This document shows, piece after piece, positions 54,108 through 61,722 of a stretch of 64,000 nt of DNA. Source of the stretch: Azospirillum sp. TSO22-1 (lineage in GTDB: Bacteria; Pseudomonadota; Alphaproteobacteria; Azospirillales; Azospirillaceae). How positions within the stretch are numbered: position 1 is the first letter of the stretch; each line of letters starts with the position of its first letter. The stretch is taken from contig NZ_LGQZ01000011.1 of the NCBI RefSeq assembly GCF_003116015.1, positions 1 to 64,000 of the forward strand. The letters run 5' to 3'. The notes below the pieces were generated by a model. That model saw nothing but the letters and a program-made list of their open reading frames with translations, did not search any database and was not told the origin of the DNA. Both the position numbers and the translations under genes were made by a program.

Positions 54108-54761
54108 ATGTCGGTCCGTAAAATCGGGCTCTGTTACCGAAGCGTCGGTGGTCGGGTGCCCATGGGGGCTGGCCGGGCGGCCGTCATGGTCGAATCGACG
54201 TTGGAGCGGGACTTCGCCCTTCTACAGCGGTTCGACCCGGCCGTTGCCGGCATCGAGGAGCAACCGGTGCGCATCGAGTACCGGGTCGGCCAGGGAACCA
54301 AGCGCCACTACGTTCCGGACTTTCTCGTGACCTACCAGGACGCTGCACGGCCGACACGGTTGGTCGAGGTCAAGTACTCCACCGACCAGCACCTGTTGAC
54401 CGGATCTCTGGAAGAGCGATTCGCCGCGGCCCGAGATTACGCCGCCGAGCGCGGCTGGGTCTTCGCGCTGGTGACCGAGAAGGAGATCCGCACCCCAAGG
54501 CTGGAGAACGCGACTTTCCTGCTTCCCTTCCGTGACCGGCCGCCAGATCCGGCATTTCGCGACCGGATGCTCGAGGCGACGGGCCGGGAACCGGTCACCG
54601 TGCAGGAACTGGCCGATCTCGTCGCCGGCGATGCCGGTGACCGCGCGCGGGTGCTGCCCAGTCTGTGGGCCTTGGTCGCGCGCTTCGAGATCATGGCGGA
54701 CCTCGACCAGCCGATCACCATGCGGACCGTGCTTCGGCGGCCCAGGAGAGGAAGCGCATGA
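54108..54761 (+). CDS. tnsA: TnsA endonuclease
   Basis: A 217-residue restriction-like nuclease that cuts the 5-prime ends of the transposon. Catalytic residues are visible: E33 (LERDF), D71 (VPDFLV) and the E87-x-K89 pair (VEVKYS). The C-terminal half is a helical domain that contacts TnsB/TnsC in the family. With TnsB it allows cut-and-paste movement. It overlaps tnsB by four bases (ATGA). Confidence 0.93.
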   Translation: MSVRKIGLCYRSVGGRVPMGAGRAAVMVESTLERDFALLQRFDPAVAGIEEQPVRIEYRVGQGTKRHYVPDFLVTYQDAARPTRLVEVKYSTDQHLLTGSLEERFAAARDYAAERGWVFALVTEKEIRTPRLENATFLLPFRDRPPDPAFRDRMLEATGREPVTVQELADLVAGDAGDRARVLPSLWALVARFEIMADLDQPITMRTVLRRPRRGSA

Positions 54762-56713
54762 CAAAGCGGTTCAGCTACAGTCCTGGCGCGGCCGTGAAGC
54801 ACCAGGGGCGCTCTTGCACCATTTTGGAGGCGGTCACGGCCTCGTCCGTTCTGATCGAGGACGCTGAGACGAAGGAGACGCAGGTGGTGCCGGTCTCCCA
54901 GCTGTCGTATCCGGATGGTCAGGAGAAGGCGGAACCGAAGCGGCTCCTGGACAGCCTTCCCGACGACGATCTGGCCGAGGCGAAGCGTCGCTTCGCCATC
55001 ATCAAGCCGCTGGTCCGCTGCGAGCGCCGCAGCCACGAGGACGTGAAGTGGGTGGCCGAGCAACATGGAATTGGGCTTTCCACGCTCTACCGCTGGATCA
55101 AGACCTACGAAGGCCGGCGGCTTATGTCCGACCTCGCTCCGCGGCGTAAGGGCAGGGCCATGCCCAAGCGCTTGGATCCCGCCATCGAGGCGGTCATCGA
55201 GAGCGTGATCAAGGAACTCTACCTGTCCAAACAGAAGGTCACCGGCGAGGAGGTGATCATCGAGGTCCATCGTCGCTGTCGGGTCGCCAAGCTGACCAGG
55301 CCGGCCGGAAGCACGATCCGTGATCGCCTCCGGGCGGTGGACCCCAGGGAGAAGGTGCTGAAGCGCGAGGGCAAGAAGGCGGCGCGCGACAAGTTCGGTT
55401 CGGTGAAGGGGGAGTTCCCCGGTGCCGATTCGCCGCTCGCCGTCGTGCAGATCGACCACACGCTGCTCGACATCATCGTGCTGGACGAGGAGATGCGTCT
55501 GCCGATCGGCCGCCCCTGGCTGACGCTGGCCATCGACGTCTTCAGCCGCATGGTGGTCGGCTATCACTTGTCGCTGGACCATCCGAGCGCCTTCGCCGTG
55601 GGGTTGTGCCTGTGCCAAGGCATGCTGGGCAAGGCGGCGGAACTGGAGCGACTCGGCATCAAGGGTGAGTGGCCGGTGTGGGGCAAGCCCCGCATGATCC
55701 ACTCCGACAACGGTAAGGACTTCCGCAGTTACCTGATCCAGGACACGCTGGACCAGCATGATGTACGCTACGAGTTCCGCCCGCCCAAGACCCCGCACTA
55801 CGGCGGACATATCGAGCGGCTGTGCGGCGCGCTGGGCAAGAAGATTCACGCGCTGCCCGGCGCCACCTTTTCCAACCCCAAGCAGCGGGGCGAGTACAAG
55901 TCCGAAGCCAAGGCAAAGATGACGCTGGAGGAGCTTCGGAGATGGCTCCTGAACCGTATCGTTGGCATCTACCACAACAAGGTTCATGAGGGGATAGGCT
56001 TCCCACCGCTGGCCCGGTGGAACGAGGGTATCGTCGGCAGCGACCGCATGCGCGGCCGTGGCCTGCCCGAGCCGATTCAGGACCCGCGCCGCCTCCGTCT
56101 GGACTTCCTACCCTTCATTGAGCGCACGGTACAGCCTGAAGGCATCGTCTGGGACAAGATCTGGTACCGCGACCCGTTGCTCTCCCAGTGGGTGCGGGCC
56201 GATGAAGGGCGCCGCCGGCGAAAGTTCAAGGTTCGGCGCGACCCAACCGATATCTCGAAGCTCTACTTCCTCGACCCGAGCCTGGGTGACTACGTGGAAA
56301 TCCCCTATAGGGACTATGGCCGCCCCTCAATCTCGCTGTGGGATTACCGGGCGGTCGAGGCCTACCTGCGGCGCCAGGGCAAGGCGGCGGAGAACGAGGC
56401 CGCCATCTTCGAAGCCTACGAAGAGATGCACCGCATCACGGCCGAGGCGGCGCAGCACACCAAGCGCGTGCGCCGGGAGCAGGCCAAGCGGGCAGAGTTG
56501 CGCAAGCATCGCGCCGCCCTGACGCTGGATCCGCCGCAGTCGCCAGAACCGGTGGCGCTGAAAACGCCCCCACCAAAAACGCCCCGTCAGCGCGAGGGAC
56601 ATCTGGCACTCGTGGTTGACAACGAGCAGCGAACGCCGGCCAAGCCTTCGACCTCCGCAACGGACTTCGACTTCGACGACAGTGAGATCAGGACGGGCGT
56701 GGAGGAATGGTGA
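54758..56713 (+). CDS. tnsB: TnsB DDE transposase
   Basis: A 651-residue transposase that cuts and joins the 3-prime ends. The N-terminal ~200 residues are helix-turn-helix DNA-binding domains. The catalytic triad is D233 (VQIDHTLLD), D317 (HSDNGKDF) and E353 (GGHIERL), with the usual 35-residue D-E spacing. A Mu-C-like barrel and a charged tail follow. The tail probably contacts TnsC. It starts inside the tnsA stop and its own stop overlaps tnsC. Confidence 0.95.
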   Translation: MTKRFSYSPGAAVKHQGRSCTILEAVTASSVLIEDAETKETQVVPVSQLSYPDGQEKAEPKRLLDSLPDDDLAEAKRRFAIIKPLVRCERRSHEDVKWVAEQHGIGLSTLYRWIKTYEGRRLMSDLAPRRKGRAMPKRLDPAIEAVIESVIKELYLSKQKVTGEEVIIEVHRRCRVAKLTRPAGSTIRDRLRAVDPREKVLKREGKKAARDKFGSVKGEFPGADSPLAVVQIDHTLLDIIVLDEEMRLPIGRPWLTLAIDVFSRMVVGYHLSLDHPSAFAVGLCLCQGMLGKAAELERLGIKGEWPVWGKPRMIHSDNGKDFRSYLIQDTLDQHDVRYEFRPPKTPHYGGHIERLCGALGKKIHALPGATFSNPKQRGEYKSEAKAKMTLEELRRWLLNRIVGIYHNKVHEGIGFPPLARWNEGIVGSDRMRGRGLPEPIQDPRRLRLDFLPFIERTVQPEGIVWDKIWYRDPLLSQWVRADEGRRRRKFKVRRDPTDISKLYFLDPSLGDYVEIPYRDYGRPSISLWDYRAVEAYLRRQGKAAENEAAIFEAYEEMHRITAEAAQHTKRVRREQAKRAELRKHRAALTLDPPQSPEPVALKTPPPKTPRQREGHLALVVDNEQRTPAKPSTSATDFDFDDSEIRTGVEEW

Positions 56714-57603
56714 TGCATCTTGAGCCGTTTGCTGGGGGCGGTTCGCTGGAACTGGGAATGTCTGCCGAAGACATCGCTACCCGGATTCGCCGGATCAGGA
56801 GCCCCCGCTACGTTGAATACGACACCGGAACGGCCGTGCTCGACCGGTTGGCTTGGCTGTACAACCACCCCAACGTGCCGAGACCGCCTTGCAGCCTGAT
56901 CTATGGCGATACGAACAACGGGAAGACGGCGCTCGCCTACAAGTTCGTGCGGGACCACAGCCCCAGCGAAGACAGTCCGGATTACGGCAAGCGCCCGGTG
57001 GTCTACCTCCAATCTCCTCCGTTCGCCGACGTGAACGGCTTCTACGACGCCATCCTGCGCGCCCTGAAGGCGCCATACCGTTCAACCGCCAGAGCCCAAA
57101 GCAAGTGGGACCAGCTTCTGGTTCTTCTCGGCGCGGTGGGGACGCGGGTGGTAATCGTGGACGAGGTCAACAACCTGCTGGTTGGCAAGGTCGACCAACG
57201 CTCGATGGTGCTGAACAGCCTCAAGAGCCTGAGCAACGAACTGAAGATATCCGTCGTCGCCCTGGGAACCCAGGATGCCGTGCGCGTCTTTCAGACCGAC
57301 CAGCAACTTGGCAACCGGTTCGAGCCCATGGGGATTCCCCGCTGGGCGGTGTCCAACGAATACGCCGTGTTCATTGGGCGCTTTGCCCAGGGGCTGCAGC
57401 TGAAGCAGGAAAGTAGCTTCCGCTCAAAAGAACTGGTTGGCCGGATCCACCGCTTGGCCGAAGGACTTACGGGCGAGACCTGCAAGCTGCTCGCTCTGGC
57501 GGCCGAGATGGCGGTGCAAAGCGGCCGGGAGGTCATCGACATGGAAACGCTGGACCAGATGCCTTGGGTGATGCCGAGTGAGCGGAGGAAGGCGGCGCGG
57601 TAA
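56713..57603 (+). CDS. tnsC: TnsC/TniB AAA+ regulator
   Basis: A 296-residue AAA+ ATPase that links target selector and transposase. Walker A is GDTNNGKT (65-72), Walker B VVIVDE (146-151), with a sensor/arginine-like GNRFEPMGIPRW later. It is short, like TniB and the TnsC of CRISPR-associated and tRNA-targeting elements, rather than the long Tn7 TnsC. I chose ATG 56713, with GGAGGA 7 bp upstream and TGATG overlap with tnsB. Confidence 0.94.
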   Translation: MHLEPFAGGGSLELGMSAEDIATRIRRIRSPRYVEYDTGTAVLDRLAWLYNHPNVPRPPCSLIYGDTNNGKTALAYKFVRDHSPSEDSPDYGKRPVVYLQSPPFADVNGFYDAILRALKAPYRSTARAQSKWDQLLVLLGAVGTRVVIVDEVNNLLVGKVDQRSMVLNSLKSLSNELKISVVALGTQDAVRVFQTDQQLGNRFEPMGIPRWAVSNEYAVFIGRFAQGLQLKQESSFRSKELVGRIHRLAEGLTGETCKLLALAAEMAVQSGREVIDMETLDQMPWVMPSERRKAAR

Positions 57604-57621
57604 ATCTCACCGCCTGGGGCT

Positions 57622-57733
57622 TGTGGCGTGTCCCATGAAGTGAGGCTTGGGTCGTATAAAATGAGAACGGGCGGGGCCGCAAGGTGCCGCCCGTTCTCAT
57701 CTTATGGGTAACACTACCTAAGCGGAAGCGTCT
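57622..57733. repeat. Second transposon-end-like repeat cluster
   Basis: TGT at 57622 followed at the same 18-bp distance by AAGTGAG (57638-57644) and 21 bp later by AAATGAGAA (57659-57667), the same orientation as the right end next to the tRNA; about two thirds of the first 45 bases match. Inverted copies follow: CATAAGATGAGAA read on the minus strand (57694-57706) and CGCTTCCGC...TTAGGT (57716-57730), like the outer part of the right end. Two arms form a perfect 14-bp palindrome (ATGAGAACGGGCGG). A left end interrupted by IS66 is one reading. Confidence 0.55.
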
Positions 57734-57738
57734 GGGTT

Positions 57739-57890
57739 GTAAGCCTCGGCTGGGAGCTGCGGCGATTGCCGGTTGACGTTGGCGTTCAGGCTGCGGACGC
57801 TGCGGCAATGTTCCAGGGCAGCAGGTCGGCGATGCCGTTGATCGGGTGATCAGCGATGCGGCCGAGGACATCGCGCAAGGTGCTGGCGCT
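57739..57890 (-). pseudogene. IS66 transposase (TnpC) C-terminal remnant
   Basis: A minus-strand frame encodes only the last ~30 residues of an IS66 TnpC, including DVLGRIADHPINGIADLLPW. A GTAAGCCTCGGCTG terminus, the usual IS66 inverted repeat start, is at 57739. The rest of the element is missing, cut by the IS630 remnant. The insertion lies in or beside the transposon end-like repeats. Confidence 0.75.
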
Positions 57891-57904
57891 GACCTGTTCG
57901 GAAC

Positions 57905-58038
57905 CACCCGGCGCCGTTACTCACTGGACGGGCCGGGCGCTGGCCAAGACGGTCGGCATCAGCCTGCGCGCCGTTCAGCGCATCTGGGAGGCCAAGCGCG
58001 CACGATCCTCCGGTCCAACGATGACGCTGACGGTCTGA
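57905..58038 (+). pseudogene. IS630 family transposase remnant
   Basis: A short frame encodes THWTGRALAKTVGISLRAVQ and RIWEAKRA, the second helix-turn-helix of IS630 transposases, then ends at a stop. No catalytic domain remains. Sequence to 58099 shows nothing else. Confidence 0.75.
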
Positions 58039-58099
58039 GCCATGCCGACAGAATCGCACGTCGGCGCCGCTCTATGAATCCTATGTCTGCGTCAATGCA

Positions 58100-58681
58100 C
58101 TAGCGACTTTCGATCGAGGTCTCCGTGGGCAGACCGGCAGCCATCCAGGAGGTCTGCCCTCCGCGATACCACTTCACGTTGGTATAGCCCAAAGCCACAG
58201 CGCGCAGAGAGGCGTTGTACGACAGCCAGCACTGGGCACTCAGGCAGAAAAACACGAGCGGCTTTCTACGGTCACCTGCGGTAAGGGTGTTCAGGCGCTC
58301 GGCCATACGGACCTGCACCCGGTCGTTGAGGTTCTCGCCCAACCCCGCACCGTTCAACCAGAGTGCCGTGGGAATGGTGGCGTGGGCGCCGCCTCCGAGC
58401 ACGTCGATGAGCACCGCGTCGGGGCTCGAGGCGATCAGCGACAGCACTTCTCCGGTCGTGATCGTTTGTGCGCCAGGCACCACGATGGGGGTTTTGCTGT
58501 GATAAGCTCCTGTGAAAACGCTATCGCGCGGTGGCACCTCCCAATTCACCGTTTCATCAGCGTAATTGCTGCCTGTTAGGACGATCTTTCCGAGTTGGGC
58601 GCGGTCGACCGGTGCCGTCGTCTGGCATCCGCCGAGCACCGCGGCGGCCAAGCTGACGAGGATGATGAAGATGCGGGGCAT
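58100..58681 (-). CDS. Rhodanese-like lipoprotein with Cys-Trp motif
   Basis: A 193-residue exported protein: lipoprotein signal with lipobox LGGC (residues ~16-19), then a rhodanese-like domain. The active-site region FFCLSAQCWLSYNA has C-x4-C-W, like the proteins named for a CXXCW motif in PQQ-linked alcohol oxidation, though here spacing differs. The segment VLIDVLGGG fits the rhodanese fold. It probably sits in the periplasm. It begins 3 bp past the stop of the upstream minus-strand gene, so they form an operon. Confidence 0.78.
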   Translation of the reverse strand: MPRIFIILVSLAAAVLGGCQTTAPVDRAQLGKIVLTGSNYADETVNWEVPPRDSVFTGAYHSKTPIVVPGAQTITTGEVLSLIASSPDAVLIDVLGGGAHATIPTALWLNGAGLGENLNDRVQVRMAERLNTLTAGDRRKPLVFFCLSAQCWLSYNASLRAVALGYTNVKWYRGGQTSWMAAGLPTETSIESR

Positions 58682-58684
58682 GGT

Positions 58685-59107
58685 TTACTCGCAAAAGCCG
58701 TTGATGACCCAGCGAAAGGCGCCATCAGCGGCACGCTGGCATTGGAGGGTGACGCCGCGGCAGAGGGGATGTTCAGTGATCGGCATTCCGCACGCCGCGG
58801 ACGGACCACTCATGGAAACTGGAAAGAACGACGCCGTCGTGCCGCCACCTTGCGTGTCTGTGTAGTACACCCGAATCATCCGTTGCGTGGCAGCAGGCTT
58901 TGCTTCGTCGGCCGGACTGCCTTCGGGCAGCGGTACACGACTGGCACCTTCGATGGGCGCCTGGGTAGACGCCAACGTACCTGCATCGAGAGGAATCTGA
59001 GGAGGTGCGTCCATTGCGAGCGCGCCGGTCCTCATGGACAGCACACACCAACCGGCTAGGAGTAGATGCCGGAGCGTTGGACGTGCAAGGGCGGTTGGGT
59101 CGGCCAT
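58685..59107 (-). CDS. Exported hypothetical protein
   Basis: A 140-residue protein with a signal peptide (about residues 1-32, ending near GALAMDA) and a C-terminal part with three cysteines (AACGMPITEHPLCRGVTLQCQ) plus a terminal cysteine (NGFCE). It is probably periplasmic with disulfides. GGAG lies 8 bp upstream of ATG 59107. It is upstream of the rhodanese gene. Function unknown. Confidence 0.68.
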   Translation of the reverse strand: MADPTALARPTLRHLLLAGWCVLSMRTGALAMDAPPQIPLDAGTLASTQAPIEGASRVPLPEGSPADEAKPAATQRMIRVYYTDTQGGGTTASFFPVSMSGPSAACGMPITEHPLCRGVTLQCQRAADGAFRWVINGFCE

Positions 59108-59250
59108 CGTGATTCTCCGGCGCAGAATGTGGCTGTCCTTCGCCGTCAGCCGGTTGAGCCATCGTTTCCGAGCGATGGCATCCGCGAGCATCGAGCGACT
59201 TCAGATATATCTTATGGTGATCGGAACGGCAACACTGTGCCATCCAGCGG

Positions 59251-59511
59251 ATGGTCAACGTTGCCGTTCAGTTTGGCGCCATCTTGCGAGATCTGCGCGT
59301 CGCCAATAGCCTCTCCCAGGAGGAACTGGCCTATCGTGCAGGCATGAGTGTACCTTACCTCAGCGACCTGGAGCGCGGGCGGTCGAATCCGTCGCTGGCG
59401 ATGATCGTCGATCTCGCTCTGGCGCTCGGCGTTCATCCGTCCCAGATGCTGGAAGCGTTGAAGATCGACGCCGCCGGGCAGCCGTCCCGCCGCAAGCGTC
59501 CCAAGGAGTGA
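59251..59511 (+). CDS. XRE family transcriptional regulator
   Basis: An 86-residue HTH_3 regulator: VANSLSQEELAYRAGMSVPY and LSDLERGRSNPSLAMIVDLA, residues ~17-56, form the full Xre/Cro DNA-binding domain. It is divergent from the exported pair. It may control them or the downstream genes. Confidence 0.9.
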   Translation: MVNVAVQFGAILRDLRVANSLSQEELAYRAGMSVPYLSDLERGRSNPSLAMIVDLALALGVHPSQMLEALKIDAAGQPSRRKRPKE

Positions 59512-59878
59512 GCGGTTCGGCCCGCCTACGCCTTCTCTGGGGGCTCTTCGGCGGGCCGGTTCCCCACATCTCCTGCACCACGCCCAGGGACGTGACCTGA
59601 CCCGCTGCACCCCGCTTGTGTCCACATCCGACCGCAGGAGCATGCCGCGGGTGGGGACACGACCCGTTGACCAAGGACCATTCTGAAATAGCTCATGTGG
59701 GATGGTGCATTGCGATGAGCTTCCAAAATTGCATAATTAGACCGGTCATCTGCGCCGCATGTGTATGTTCTAAGAGTGTCTTCGAGACAACGCTGCGGTG
59801 GGCTTATTACTATAAGAGCAGTATCAACCATTTTCAGTCGGTCTTCGCCTTGTAGAGACGGCTTTGGGAGATACCAGA
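59512..59878. other. Intergenic region with no supported gene
   Basis: No convincing frame with a ribosome site is seen. The right part (59720-59840) is more AT-rich (AAAATTGCATAATTAG, TTATTACTATAA) and probably holds the promoter of the small gene pair that follows. Confidence 0.5.
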
Positions 59879-60109
59879 ATGGCCAGTGAACAGAAGCAAT
59901 CCAAAGCTAAGGAAATTCTGGCGCGCTCCGGCGTCGGCAATCCCCCGCGTGACGACGACATGCTGCATGCTGAGGCTCCACCTGAGGCGGGAACAGAGCC
60001 GCAGTCGCTGGTAGACATGCTGCGTCAGAACGTTCCGGAGGCCGACTTCGACTTCGAGCCGCCTCGGCTCGGTGATATAGTGACTGACACATCGGAGGAG
60101 CCAGAATGA
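59879..60109 (+). CDS. Hypothetical protein, first of coupled pair
   Basis: A 76-residue acidic, probably disordered protein (ends EPPRLGDIVTDTSEEPE) with a helical segment PQSLVDMLRQNVPEADFDF. GGGAG stands 8 bp before ATG 59879. Its stop overlaps the next start (ATGA). Family unknown; the size and acid content would fit an antitoxin or small regulator but there is no direct evidence. Confidence 0.6.
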   Translation: MASEQKQSKAKEILARSGVGNPPRDDDMLHAEAPPEAGTEPQSLVDMLRQNVPEADFDFEPPRLGDIVTDTSEEPE

Positions 60110-60303
60110 CCAACGAGAAGCGGAAGCCTGCTGGCGCGTTGGGCGTGAAGAACATCGCTGACAACTTTGACGCTCCTGATGCCGCCATCGTCGCCCTCTT
60201 CGAAGGCGAGGCGGAGTTCCCGAAGGGGCTGAGCACACAGGATGGAGAGACCCTCAGTACGACGGCGGCAGCCCCTCCGAAGGATGGCGAAGCCATTCGA
60301 TAA
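60106..60303 (+). CDS. Hypothetical protein, second of coupled pair
   Basis: A 65-residue protein (begins TNEKRKPAGALGVKNIADNF) translationally coupled to the preceding gene by ATGA. It is small, soluble and of no known family. The pair lies within the accessory region between an XRE regulator and an IS66 fragment. Confidence 0.55.
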   Translation: MTNEKRKPAGALGVKNIADNFDAPDAAIVALFEGEAEFPKGLSTQDGETLSTTAAAPPKDGEAIR

Positions 60304-60459
60304 GCGGAACGCAATCGATGGTGCAGAACGGGGCACCGGATTTGAGAACATTGATCATGGGCTGACTGGGCGCAACGGCCCCGACGCACTATGTTGCGAC
60401 CATTGTCGTACACGAGCCCTGGTCATGCAGCGTCGTCGCAGCGAGGAGGCCTTGGCTTT

Positions 60460-60481
60460 CCGCTAGGTAGTCACCTAGCGG
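60460..60481. promoter_or_regulatory. Palindrome in accessory region
   Basis: CCGCTAGGT / ACCTAGCGG with a 4-base centre lies just before a possible small frame at 60491. It could be an operator. The gap 60304-60750 otherwise holds no well-supported gene. Confidence 0.45.
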
Positions 60482-60490
60482 AGAAAGGCC

Positions 60491-60742
60491 ATGTTCAGAA
60501 TTCGCCGTGTGCCGGTCCCTGGCACTGGCAAGCCGCGTCTTGGGCGTCTCGTCGGCCAGATGCGGCGCTATCCACGAACGCTTGCAGAGCTGCGCTGGTC
60601 CGCAGCAGCCGAGGTAAACGATGACAGTGTGCGGATCTCCGGGCGACTACGCCGGCCGCCTACGGCATGGGATGACCAATGGCGATCCGATCGCGGGCAT
60701 CGAAACTGGAAGCGACAGCGCCGACATCAGTGGAGGGGGTGA
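60491..60742 (+). CDS. Doubtful small arginine-rich gene
   Basis: An 83-residue frame preceded by GGAG 7 bp before its ATG. The first half (LGRLVGQMRRYPRTLAELRW) is regular, the second is arginine/tryptophan-rich and looks out of frame. No family. It may be a remnant of a gene cut by the IS66 insertion at 60751. Confidence 0.3.
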   Translation: MFRIRRVPVPGTGKPRLGRLVGQMRRYPRTLAELRWSAAAEVNDDSVRISGRLRRPPTAWDDQWRSDRGHRNWKRQRRHQWRG

Positions 60743-60847
60743 TGAGCAAGGTACGCATCCGCTGAGCGCCGCCTTGGCAAGGTAGAGTGCGGCGTCCGAG
60801 GTTTGCGGGGCGCGTCATCGCGCGGACGCAAACGAGTGGCAAACGTC

Positions 60848-61260
60848 ATGGCTTACCAGCGTGTCGAGGTTCTGACGGGGACGGAGCGGCGGCGGAACTA
60901 CACGCCGGCGGAGAGGGTGCGGACGGTCGAGGAGGCGTTCCGGCCCGGCGTGGTGGTGACGGAGGCGGCCCGCCGGTTCGGCGTGCACGAGAGCCTGCTG
61001 TATCGTTGGCGGCGGTTGATGACGGCCTCCGGCACCGCCGTGGCCGAACCGTCCACCTTTGTCGCGGTGACCATCACGCCGGAACCGGTCGCCACCGAAC
61101 CGCCAGCGCCGGAACCTCCTGGATCATTGCCGCCTCCGGTGATGCCGGCCGCGCGCCCTGCGGCGATCCTCGAGGTCATCCTGCCCGGCGGGCGCGACTG
61201 CGCCTGGAAGGGCCGGTCGATCCGGCCTTGGCGGCGGCCGTCGTCGGCGCCCTGGCATGA
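60848..61260 (+). pseudogene. IS66 tnpA, frameshifted
   Basis: The N-terminus (RNYTPAERVRTVEEAFRPG then VTEAARRFGVHESLLYRWRR) is the IS66 TnpA/IS3-type helix-turn-helix. Near 61185-61195 the frame changes: the expected C-terminal ending ([20 protein letters not shown]) is in another frame and stops at 61260, where tnpB begins. One indel explains it. Confidence 0.75.
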
Positions 61261-61361
61261 TCCCGGTGCCGAGCGGCGTGCGGGGCTGGCTGGCCAGCGG
61301 CCACACCGACATGCGCAAGGGCTGGGCGAGCCTGGCGCTCCAGGTTCAGGAACGGCGGTAG
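61257..61361 (+). pseudogene. IS66 tnpB, truncated
   Basis: Starts [20 protein letters not shown], the TnpB N-terminus, and overlaps tnpA by ATGA. It ends after only 34 codons because the element is cut, at a TAG in foreign sequence. Confidence 0.8.
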
Positions 61362-61365
61362 TGTC

Positions 61366-61722
61366 TCAGTTTGAATTTCCGGTAGCCTGCCTAGCGCGCT
61401 TGATGTTTCTCGCGACGCCGACCGCCACGTCAATGTCGCGAAACCACAAGCCGTCGATGTAAGCGATAGCGTCCTCGAACCGGAGGAAGACGGCGATCTC
61501 GCTGAACGTATGCAGCGGTTCGTTTGGGCCAGCTTTCTGTCGCGGCTTGTACTTGGCTACCGTGCGCTCTCCAGAGCGCCCCTCGATGGCGTTGTCATAT
61601 GCCGATACGATTGCGTTCAGAAACCCCTTGAGTTGAGGGTATGCATCCTCAATCTCCCTCATCTGACGCTCGAAAGGGTCAGACGCGCGGACAGCGAAAC
61701 GAAGCCTTATGCCGTCGCCCAT
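61366..61722 (-). CDS. Putative partner (toxin?) of Panacea protein
   Basis: A 118-residue basic protein. The middle reads SAYDNAIEGRSGERTVAKYK, then LHTFSEIAVFLRFEDAIAYIDGL. I do not recognise a family. Its first 16 bases overlap the end of the DUF4065 gene, so the two are translationally coupled in the order antitoxin-toxin. Toxin function is inferred from this pairing only. The final codons reach the IS66 break, so the native C-terminus could be altered. Confidence 0.6.
   Translation of the reverse strand: MGDGIRLRFAVRASDPFERQMREIEDAYPQLKGFLNAIVSAYDNAIEGRSGERTVAKYKPRQKAGPNEPLHTFSEIAVFLRFEDAIAYIDGLWFRDIDVAVGVARNIKRARQATGNSN

Larger units (their letters stand above)
60751..61361 (+). mobile_element. 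IS66-type element, left fragment
   Basis: It starts with GTACGCATCCGCTGA, which aligns with the IS66 terminus at 57739 (GTAAGCCTCGGCTG). It contains tnpA and the beginning of tnpB and is cut at about 61350-61361. tnpC and the right end are absent here. Confidence 0.75.

Noticed and set aside
57533-57907. A 124-codon minus-strand frame after tnsC
   Set aside because: It crosses the tnsC end, the repeat cluster and the IS66 remnant in the wrong frame; the real remnant is in another frame.
59616-59855. A 79-codon frame between the XRE gene and the small gene pair
   Set aside because: No ribosome site, odd composition and no family; the region is better read as intergenic.
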